From positions 210,001 to 233,238 of the forward strand of contig CAUYUJ010015701.1 in the NCBI GenBank assembly GCA_963575745.1: 23,238 nucleotides of DNA, in the 5' to 3' direction. The notes beneath the pieces are model-generated. The model was given only the letters and a program-made list of their open reading frames with translations. It was not told the origin of the DNA and did not search any database. This document shows, in pieces, positions 16,545-23,238 of this stretch. Positions within the stretch are counted from its first letter, which is position 1. Every line of letters begins with the position of its first letter. This DNA comes from Prorocentrum cordatum (Eukaryota; Sar; Dinophyceae; Prorocentrales; Prorocentraceae). A program made the translations under genes and the position numbers.

Positions 16545-17208
16545 ATGGTGTATATTCAACGCGGGTATGTGTTGATTTCCTCGGATCCCGACTCGTCGCC
16601 GACAACATCATGGGTTGCGAAAGTGGAGACATGTGGTGGGCGCGACTACGTGCACATCGACAGGTCGAACCCAACGTGTGCGCATGCCCTCAACGCCAAC
16701 TGGGACATGCTCAACACGATCGCCTGGCTGCGGAACCAAGCGACGAACGCCCTAATGGCTGGCTTGGCTCGTCAGGGCGACCCGCTAACAGGAGGCGCTA
16801 CAAGCAGCAGCCCCGAGAATATCCCAAAGCGGCCTCGGAAGCAGATGCTCGATGAGATCGACGCTGCCTGCGAGATCACTGCGAACCTCCAAGATGGTTC
16901 GTCTCACGCGATGTGGGTGCTGACGGCTGCGTCCCATCGGGCCACGCTTGGCGTCCACCTCACCAGCGAGAACATGAAGGTGATCGCCGAAGGCTCGCCG
17001 AGCGGCGAGGCTGGAGGCCCCCCTGTCGCGCCAACCATCACCACCCCCTTCGTGGCTTGGGTAAAGCACCGCAGCTGCGTGAGGGCGCAGTGTTACGCCA
17101 ATGGCAAGTGGCACACCAAGAGCATGAAAGTGCCTCCAGGCCCAGACTTTCCCTCCCGCGTTCAGAAGATGGCGATTGTGCTGGCTACGTTCAGGCAGGA
17201 ACATCATT
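16545..17208 (+). CDS. Dinoflagellate-type hypothetical protein, first coding exon
   Basis: This ATG is preceded by an in-frame TGA at 16539, so translation starts here or very close. Acceptors GTCAG and GTGCAG lie 11-17 bp upstream. The 221 encoded residues contain MVYIQRGYVLISSD, a central basic KRPRK (95-99) that looks like a nuclear-localisation signal, then MLDEIDAACEIT, and a C-terminal block FVAWVKHRSCVRAQC (169-183) with TKSMKVPPGPDFPSR. From memory, this pairing of KRPRK with a later AWVK.R..VRA / K(S,F)KVP block recurs in multicopy dinoflagellate hypothetical proteins, and it loosely resembles small DNA-binding beta folds; neither was computed. The exon probably ends at the donor CATT|GTAAGG. 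Without splicing, the frame continues to a TAG at 17391-17393. No downstream exon could be assigned. Confidence 0.6.
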
Positions 17209-17855
17209 GTAAGGGAATCGGCGCACAACCCCCTGGGGGGCCAGTGGATCAGAGCCGCGCTGCAGTATACTTGGCACGCGGTCACGCGATGGATCGTACT
17301 GCGTCGCCTCGTGCACGAGTTTTGCAGTGCGCTGCCCCGTCCACGCAGTGGGGCTGCCGGGGCTGGGTCGCCACACCAGGCGCGACGACGTAGGTGGGAG
17401 GCGACTGTACGCAGAGTCGCCGTGGTTGTTCGCCCACATGCACACATGCGTTGCTACCATTGCGCATGGCGTTGCGAAAAAGTGTGCGGCATGCCCGCTC
17501 CGCTACCAATACACCCCTCGGGTCATCAATTGGTTCGGTTGCGTTGCAGGTTGAGAGGCGGTGCACGTGTGATCGAATTATGCAGGTATCCCGTCGAGGT
17601 CACCCGCGCGAACCAGCAGCCCCATTTCGGGCTGGACCATTGGCCATGCAGAACTCACCCTTATTATCCTCGTCATCACCTCCGCAATCCATTCCCCCCC
17701 ACCGCGCTATTGCTTTGTCCCGTCTCTATTGTTATTCACGCTTCGCGTTCCCCCCGCAGCCCAATACAACGCACACGCACGCGCGACCGCCAGTCGATCG
17801 ACCTTGATGCGGGATGTGTAGCAGCACGTATTCCATGAGTGAACCACCTCCGTAT
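17209..17855. other. Intron or spacer after the 16545 exon
   Basis: Begins with the donor GTAAGGG. It contains TGCGTTGC and GTTGCAG words and a pyrimidine-rich part (17650-17730). No exon continuing the 16545 frame could be defended. Forward frames up to 220 codons cross it without domain character. Confidence 0.4.
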
Positions 17856-17886
17856 TCGCGAACTTGTCGAGAGGAGGAGGACGTGC
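17856..17886. repeat. Short shared motif, copy 1 (TTCGCGAACTTGTCGA)
   Basis: TTCGCGAACTTGTCGA at 17856-17871 followed by GAGGACGTGC at 17877-17886. The same 16-mer and 10-mer recur in order at 21023-21038 and 21047-21056. It may mark a homologous exon edge or a shared element. Confidence 0.7.
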
Positions 17887-17999
17887 GCGAGCAGGGGCAA
17901 GCGGAGACTGAGGATAACGATGAAAATGATCAGGAGGCTCTCTGGGGCCAATGATGGGGAGGGGGGGCAACTCAGCTCCCCCCCATTCGGAGCCTTTCG

Positions 18000-18430
18000 G
18001 CGCGTTGGAAGCCGTATTGGAACCAACATGTGGCTCTTTTGGTACCGTCTTGGTGCGCTAATGGGCCGTTATTGTGGTATTATTGGGCGCTCTTGAAGCT
18101 GTCTTGGGGGCGTGTTGGGCCCAACTTGGGGCCTTCCTGGGCCACCGTGATGCGATATTGAGGCCCGCAACGCGCATCGGGAACGAAACGGCGATACTAC
18201 AACATTCATACCGTTTTCGTTGGGCGTTTGAAGGATGTTGTAATAGTGGGCGGGCCCTGAGGGGTATGCGAGAACACTTAGACTCGTACTGTAGCCATCT
18301 TGAAGCCTGTTGGGTGCATATAGTTAGCTATATTGAGAATTGTTCGGGCATATTGGTCGATCTTGGAGGCTAGCTTGAGCTCTCTGAGGCCCTCTTGGAG
18401 CCTCAGTGGGCCATCGCGGGCCCTATGGCG
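18000..18430. repeat. Degenerate 11-bp-period minisatellite (TTGGGCC/CTTGGAG type)
   Basis: Clearest at about 18083-18150, where consecutive 11-mers read TGAAGCTGTCT, TGGGGGCGTGT, TGGGCCCAACT, TGGGGCCTTCC and TGGGCCACCGT. Looser copies extend to GGAGCCTCAGTGGGCC near 18410. Related to 10800-10906. Non-coding. Confidence 0.75.
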
Positions 18431-18785
18431 GCTCCCGCCCCCCCCCCCCCTCCCGCCCATGTCCAGAATGGGAGTACAAGCGTTTGGAAGAGGAACGAAA
18501 TGCACCGTCAGACCACCTGTCGCCCAGAGGTCTGGTGAGATTACCCTCGCCATCCGCCCAGGCCCGTTCATCCCCCCGCCCCCGATGTCTTCACCCTCAA
18601 CCGCGGGGCGGTGAGGGTGGTGGTGGCGGTGCGGGATGGGGGTGCTCAGATGGGCGATGGACGAAGGAGGGCGCAAGGCAGTGGGTGCGATCAGAGAGGG
18701 GCATGGCTGGATGGTCAGCTTTCGATATGCCCCAGCTTATACCCGACGCCTTGCTAACGTGCTTTCCAGAGCGGGTCAGTCGAAT
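18431..18785. other. No supportable gene (~355 bp)
   Basis: Contains a C run at 18438-18451 and GGTGG words near 18610. A forward frame of 209 codons (18406-19035) continues into the palindromic element downstream, so it is not credible as a gene. Confidence 0.5.
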
Positions 18786-18984
18786 GTGTGCGAGTCCCCC
18801 CAGGGGGGCTCGCACGCCTGGCCCTATCCCCCCCGCAGGGGTTTGGACAATCGCCCCAGTCTCTAAAGCCCTTTGGTCGGACCTGAGGTGTTGGACTGCC
18901 TTCGCGCGGGCTCAGACGATTGTCCAAACCCCTGTGGGGGGAATGGGACCAGGTGTGCGAGTCCCCCAGGGGGGGCTCGCACAC
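18786..18984. mobile_element. 199-bp palindromic element with 68-bp inverted arms
   Basis: The left arm 18786-18853 begins GTGTGCGAG and ends GGGGTTTGGACAATCG. The right arm 18917-18984 is its reverse complement with about nine mismatches, mostly transitions. Each arm itself starts with a hairpin, GTGCGAG(C/T)CCCC...GGGGCTCGCAC. The loop is 63 bp and non-coding. The form fits a foldback or MITE-like element. A target-site duplication is not evident. Confidence 0.85.
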
Positions 18985-19325
18985 CCGAGGGCCCTCCAAG
19001 GAGTCTGGCATTGCGAATGCGAACTCATCTGTTGACCTCTGGCGTCGGCACGGTGCCACTCCGCTCAGCTCGCTTCACTCTCAGCGGCGGCAGCCCTTTT
19101 GGTCCTCATGAGAGCGCGAGGTGCGTGCGGGCGCAGGCTCCATGTGCTGCCCACAGCGATGGCAGCTACAAGTTTCGGGCCCGCCATCCCAGAAGAAACC
19201 ACACAACTTAGCAAGTCATGCATACGAGGATGTCTCTCACGACGTTCTAGATTTAGGCATCCCACCCTCCTTCTCCTCCACCACTAAGCTCGGACCTCTC
19301 CCTCCAGACGTTTCAGATTGAGGCC

Positions 19326-19471
19326 CCTCCTATCCACCCGCTGCCCTCCCGCCCTCTCCCCGCCCCCTACCCTCTACATCCCGCTGCAACTCCGTCTCAT
19401 CCTCCGTCTCCCTCCTGCCATGCTGTGTGACTGCTCGTGCGCGCACGCGTGCACCATAACTTATGGCTGAG
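19326..19471 (+). promoter_or_regulatory. 144-base AG-free pyrimidine tract before the 19463 gene
   Basis: After TTTCAG|ATTGAG (acceptor-like, ending 19321) and GATTGAG there is no AG until GGCTGAG at 19470-19471, and most of the stretch is C/T-rich. This is the pattern of a 3' splice site. The first AG lies 8 bases inside the called CDS, so the exon may begin at 19472 (in phase 0) rather than with the ATG at 19463. Confidence 0.5.
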
Positions 19472-20796
19472 GCGCTTTCCACGCCAACTTACTCCGGAAC
19501 TTTTGCTGCCGTGCGCGGCGGGATGCATCCCCCCGCGGTCCACTCCGACGGGATGAGCTCCGCGGTCAGCCGACTGATCGAGAGCATCCGCGGCAGGGTT
19601 GCTTTCGTGGCGGCGCAGGCTGGGGCAGGCATTGGACGAGATGCCCTCCAAGAGTCTCAGGTGCAGGCCATCTGCACTTCGATAGCTGAGACAGCTGGCA
19701 AGCTCACTGTAGACGAGGGGACTGTCCTGACCTCGGAGATAAATGGTGGCCCATGGACGTTACCTCAGAAGCAGAGGATGGCAACAACCATATGCGACAC
19801 TATCAACAAGGTCGGTGGCGCCACCCAGGCAAGATGCCAGCGAACCAACGAGTGGCTGCATAACTACTTCCTGGAGGAGGACTGGCAGATCTTCACCAAC
19901 ACCGAGTACTCGATGGATGCGAAGATCAGGGTCATGGGGGGCCGCATGTGGCTGGTCGGCATGAGCTGCCCGCAGGAGAAGGTCCTCGAGCAGGGGGGCG
20001 CCATCCTCGTCGCGTTGAACATGGGCCCCGACAGCACGCCCGCCCATGAGAAGATGGCCATCTGCAAGAAGATCCAGACCACGATCAAGGAAATGGACAA
20101 GAAGAACGGCAAGAAGCACCCGTTCGAGCACAGGCGGCGGTTCCCTCCCAATCCTCGGACTGAGTTGCCAGCGCAGCTCTTGATCTACGCGTGCGGCACC
20201 GACAAGCTCCCCGTCGAGCCTCCTGCGGGCGTCGACTTGGGCGTCGACTCCAACGGCATGTGCTACCGCAAGACCCATAAATCTCTGAGGGCGACGCCGA
20301 CGGCACCGCCCATGAATCTCGGAAATCTGTCTACGGCGACGGGATCAGGTGGCGATCAGATGGCACAGATGTTCGCCATTGCTGCGGCGGCACTTCAGAA
20401 CATGATGGGCGGCGGAGGCTCGCCGATCACGCTCTCGGACATGCGGCCGAGGCCTCGTAAGCCAGCACAGACAATGACCGAGGGCACGGTGGACGGCCCA
20501 CCTGATTCGCCGACGTCGCAGCTCGCCATCCTTGACGGGTCACCGCCACCGACTGCAACCACGCCGCTATCGACAGCGACCTCACCGACGGCACTCACAT
20601 TCACGCCATCGACCGAGACCAGACTCACGCCGCCGACCAAGTCGCCCAAGGAGTCGCCCAAGGAGTGGGTCGCCTACCTCGGCGGCAACACGCAGCCCGC
20701 CGAGCCCTACGACCCCGCCGCAGAGCTCGAGGTGGCCATGAGGAAAAGTGCAGCTGTGGCCAAGGTGCGGAAGAACTTGATGAAGCGGCCCGCCGC

Positions 20797-20863
<67 letters not shown>

Positions 20864-21938
20864 ACCACCTCCCTCTTTCCCTCTCTCCCTCTCTCTCCCC
20901 CCAATCCCGCCCTCCCTCTCCCCCTCTCTCCCTCTCTCCCCTCCCCCCCTTCCCTCCCTCCCTTTCTCCCCCCCGCTCTCTCTATCCCTCTCTCCCTCCC
21001 CCCATCCCTCTCTCCCTCCGTTTTCGCGAACTTGTCGAACCAGGATGAGGACGTGCAGAGGGGGGAGGAGGAATGAGGAGGAGGAGAAATGAGAAGGATG
21101 ACGAGGATGAAGAGGAGCAGGAGGCGGAGGAGGAAGATGAGGATGAGGAGGGAAAGAAGGAGGATTCGGAGGAGGGAGATGAAGAGGATGATGAGGATGA
21201 TGAGGAGGAGGAGGAGGACACGAAGGAGGAGGATGAGGAGGATGAGGAGGAGGAGGAGTCATCAGCATCATCATCGTCATCATATTCATCACCATCAGCA
21301 CCGTCAGTATCATTATCATTACCATCATCACCATCATCAGCATCACCATCATCATCTTCATCAGCATCCTCATCATCATCAGCAGCATCGTCATCCACAG
21401 CATCATCATCTTCATCATCATCATCGTCATCATCAGCAGCATCATCATCATCTTCATCCTCCACCTCCGCCTCATCCTCATCATCCTCAGCATCAGTATC
21501 GTCCTCCATCTCATCATCCCCCTCCTCCTCCTCCTCATCATCCTCCTCCTCCTCCGCATCATCATCATCATCAGCATCATCAGCAGCATCATCATCATCA
21601 GCATCATCATCACCATCATCATCGTCATCATCATCAGCATCATCAGCAGCAGCATCATCATCCTCCTCGTACTCCTCGTCGGTCGCGAGTGGAGCGGGGG
21701 TGGGGCAGGGTTGGCACCGCCCGCCCCGACAGGCGGAGCGCTCCCGAAGGTCGACTATTCCCATCTGCTCCAAAAGAGCGACATCAAGGGCCGCGCTGTC
21801 AACTGCTATTGCTCGCGCGCGTACAAGGGTGCCCAGACGTTGGCAAAGAGGGAGGGGTACACTGCCGCTCAGGCCAATCTCGCTGCGAAGGCTGCGCGGG
21901 CGAAGGCCGAGGCTGTGTTCGACAAGCACTCTAAGTAA
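19463..21938 (+). CDS. Dinoflagellate multicopy-family protein with KRPAA motif, two exons
   Basis: Best model: exons 19463-20796 and 21695-21938 (GT-AG, phase 2), 525 residues. Residues 30-120 are helical, with LTVDEGTVLTSEINGGPW (81-98). Then come NEWLHNYFLEEDWQIF (129-144), MDAKIRVMGGRMWLVGMSCP (151-170), MCYRKTHKSLR (266-276), a long Thr/Pro/Ser linker (277-400), and a basic LMKRPAA (439-445) at the exon end. The last exon reads GLAPPAPTGGALPKVDYSHL, then SRAYKGAQTLAKREGYTAA and an Ala/Lys-rich helix, ending at TAA 21936-21938. The DW...K....LGM.CP pattern, KRPAA and the terminal SRAY..A....A block are features I remember from large dinoflagellate families of unknown function; not computed. 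Other in-frame borders exist (GC donor 20795, acceptors 21689 and 21749). The start may lie at 19472 in an internal exon. No membrane or secretion signal. Confidence 0.7.
20797..21021. repeat. (CT)n microsatellite and CT-rich tract at the donor
   Basis: About 32 CT dinucleotides begin directly at the proposed donor (GC|GTCTCT) and fade into CCCTCTCTCC words up to 21020. Reading through gives a Ser-Leu repeat, which I treat as intron rather than protein. Confidence 0.9.
21023..21056. repeat. Short shared motif, copy 2 (TTCGCGAACTTGTCGA)
   Basis: Second occurrence of the 17856-17886 motif. Here it ends the CT-rich tract and contains GTCGAACCAG, a possible internal acceptor, before the GAG repeats start. 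Confidence 0.7.
21057..21682. repeat. GAG/GAT tract switching to complementary TCA/TCC tract
   Basis: About 200 bp of GAG, GGA and GAT triplets (to 21257) are followed by about 420 bp of TCA, TCC and TCG triplets. The halves are largely complementary and could pair into a long imperfect hairpin within the intron. Frames give Glu/Asp or Ser runs on each strand and are not genes. Confidence 0.9.
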
Positions 21939-21964
21939 TGAGTTGTGACCCCGCGCGAGATGGC

Positions 21965-22210
21965 ACATTCCCAATCCTGCCCCCTCCTCCTCCGCATCCT
22001 CACCCTCCTTATCCTCGTCCCCCCCTCCTCTTCCTCCTCCTCATCCTCCTCCTCATCATCATCATCCTCACCCTCATTCTCATCATCCTCATCCTCATCC
22101 TCCTCCTTATCCTCCATCTCCTCATCATTATCCTCCTCATATAGTCCTCCTCCTCATCCTCCTCCCCCTCCCCCTCCTCCTCCTCCTCCTCCTCCTCCTC
22201 TTTCTCGTCT
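21965..22210. repeat. TCC/TCA pyrimidine tract
   Basis: Starts about 25 bp after the stop of the upstream gene. TCCTCATCC words, ATCATCATC and pure TCC (about 22160-22200). Confidence 0.9.
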
Positions 22211-22261
22211 CCATTCGCATCCTCTTCCACGCTCCTCCATTGAAAACTGTCGAACCTGATT

Positions 22262-22490
22262 AGTGTGATGATGCTGAGGGTAGGGGTGAGGGTGAACATG
22301 ATAAGGGTAGTGCACTGGCAAGGGCGATGAGGATGATGATGATAACAAGGGCCATGGCACACAATAAGGGTACGGCGAAATATAAGGGTAAACGGTACGG
22401 TGATGGCACTGGTAATGAGCATGATACTGATAAGGGCGATGACGATGATAAAGGTAACGCTAAGGATACTGATGATCATGGTAAACGTGA
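22262..22490. repeat. Degenerate GATAAGGGn repeat
   Basis: Irregular triplet/hexamer repeat with GATAAGGGCGATGA, AATAAGGGTACGG and AACGCTAAGGATACTGATG words. It changes frame often and meets stops in every frame. Composition switches from pyrimidine-rich before it to purine-rich within it. Confidence 0.7.
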
Positions 22491-22499
22491 GGAGGCCCA

Positions 22500-22673
22500 T
22501 ATGTCTCCCTCGCTCCCCCTGCCACTCCCGCCCCTCCTCTTGTGTCGTCATCACTCTCCAGCTCCTCCCTCATCATCCTCATCATCCTCGGCCTCGCCTT
22601 CTCGGCATCCTGCCCATTCCCCATTATTCCTCATCCTCATCCGCCATCCTGCCCATTCCCTATTCATCCTCAT
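22500..22673. repeat. Pyrimidine-rich tract with ~36-bp tandem duplication
   Basis: CATCCTGCCCATTCCC is present at 22607 and again at about 22643, each followed by CTATT/CATTATT and CCTCATCCTCAT. Otherwise TCC/TCA words. No gene. Confidence 0.75.
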
Positions 22674-22714
22674 TCGGTGGGGATCCCACGAACCGCGCGA
22701 GGGGTCTGCCGAAC

Positions 22715-22905
22715 TGTGTTGTGTGTGTGTGTGCGTGGGCGTGTGTGTATATATACGTGTGTATGTGTGCGTGTGCGCGTGTGGTGCGTGTGTGGTGTGT
22801 GTGTGTCTGTGTGTGTGTGCGTGTGTGTGTGTGTGCGTGTGTGTGTGGGTGTGTGTGTGTGTGCGTGTGCATGTGTGTGTATATGTGTGTGCGTGGGTGT
22901 GTGTG
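22715..22905. repeat. (GT)n microsatellite inside satellite
   Basis: About 190 bp of GT with GC, CT, AT and GG interruptions. It follows CTGCCGAACTGTG of a satellite unit and precedes the next core (GGGCATGCGAACC), the same unit position as the GT block at 13929-14005. Confidence 0.9.
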
Positions 22906-22915
22906 GGGTGGGCAT

Positions 22916-22941
22916 GCGAACCTTGCCATGGCAAGGTTCGC
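22916..22941. repeat. 26-bp perfect palindrome in satellite core
   Basis: GCGAACCTTGCCA is followed immediately by its exact reverse complement TGGCAAGGTTCGC. The conserved core of the satellite therefore occurs head to head here. Confidence 0.95.
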
Positions 22942-23238
22942 GCGCCCTATGGAGCCGCGAGCCGTGTGACGGGTGTGACGAAATCTGTCGGTGGACGCAT
23001 CCGAAATATACTCCTTCGGTTGGGATCCGAGAGAGGTGTGCCGAACTCGGTGGGGGACGCATGCGAACCGTGCTTGGGCTTCGGGTGGGGATCCATATTG
23101 GGCCACGTAGCGTGTCATGGGTGTGCCGAAATCGGTCGGGGGGCGCATGCGAGCCCTGCCAAAGGCCACGAACCGTGCGAATGGTGTGCCGAAATGCGGT
23201 CGGGGGTCGCATGCGAACCTTGCCAACATGGCGTTCGG

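Larger units (their letters stand above)
22674..23238. repeat. ~86-bp satellite array 2 (continues beyond window)
   Basis: Same family as 12376-14245. Core GCATGCGAACCTTGCCA or variants lies at about 22911, 22996, 23058, 23144 and 23208, giving spacings of 85, 62, 86 and 64 bp. The short spacings correspond to units lacking part of the repeat, about 22-24 bp; for the last of these the CCTTCGGTGGGGCTCC segment is visibly missing. The array begins with TTCGGTGGGGATCC at 22674 and is cut by the window end. Confidence 0.9.

Noticed and set aside
18289-18309. Second possible spliced-leader relict (TGTAGCCATCTTG)
   Set aside because: Only the first ~13 bases resemble the leader, and the stretch (CTTGAAGCC) is part of the surrounding 11-bp-period minisatellite.
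20982-21974. 330-codon minus-strand frame and 291-codon plus-strand frame with Asp/Glu/Ser runs
   Set aside because: Both are products of the GAG/GAT and TCA tracts. Only the non-repeat end (21695-21938, + strand) has protein character.
1-23238. tRNA, rRNA or spliced-leader RNA genes
   Set aside because: No cloverleaf-like arms with conserved T-loop sequence, no rRNA core motifs and no intact leader followed by a donor and Sm-like site were seen by eye. A covariance-model scan would be decisive.

Overview
The window looks like nuclear DNA of a core dinoflagellate. Three kinds of evidence support this. (1) A degenerate copy of the dinoflagellate trans-spliced leader sits at 8055-8074, 77 bp upstream of the best gene. 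(2) The DNA is GC-rich and packed with simple repeats, while short coding stretches are separated by pyrimidine-rich introns with GT-AG or GC-AG borders. (3) All supportable coding sequence is on the + strand and resembles, from memory, hypothetical protein families that are strongly multiplied in dinoflagellate genomes (Symbiodiniaceae, Prorocentrum). A Prorocentrum-like source is possible, but the species cannot be fixed from sequence alone. No rRNA, tRNA, CRISPR array, bacterial operon or recognisable transposase or reverse transcriptase was found.

Layout. 1-8.0 kb is gene-poor. It holds long (TCC)n tracts, several minisatellites (about 23 bp at 592-755, about 39 bp at 1326-1481, 11 bp at 3360-3447, 10-11 bp at 3841-3952), a duplicated 120-bp segment (1866/2130), several inverted-repeat elements (1158-1266, 4556-4780, 6367-6457, 6501-6626) and an 82-bp tandem array with alternating unit types (5842-6250). 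One possible exon (2720-2930) is offered weakly.

8.05-9.96 kb is the clearest gene: relict leader, an AG-free acceptor tract, then two exons (8152-8682 and 8786-9958) for a protein of 567 residues. 9.92-14.25 kb is repeat DNA: a GAT block, a 76-bp near-perfect palindrome, a run of 76 consecutive G, an AT-richer stretch, and an 86-bp satellite with embedded GT expansions. 14.33-15.16 kb holds two more exons with very clean acceptors; these may be downstream exons of the same gene or a separate one. 16.55-17.21 kb holds another coding exon starting at an ATG just after an in-frame stop. 18.0-18.4 kb is an 11-bp-period minisatellite and 18786-18984 a 199-bp palindromic element. 19.46-21.94 kb is a third gene with one large exon, an intron of about 0.9 kb made of CT, GAG/GAT and TCA repeats, and a short last exon. 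From 22.67 kb to the window end the 86-bp satellite returns.

How the parts relate. No pathway can be assigned. The coding pieces look like members of dinoflagellate-restricted, high-copy families of unknown function. The relict leader says that at least one passed through a trans-spliced mRNA, while its present introns say that introns were kept or gained afterwards. The region is best read as expanded lineage-specific genes inside rapidly growing repeat DNA.
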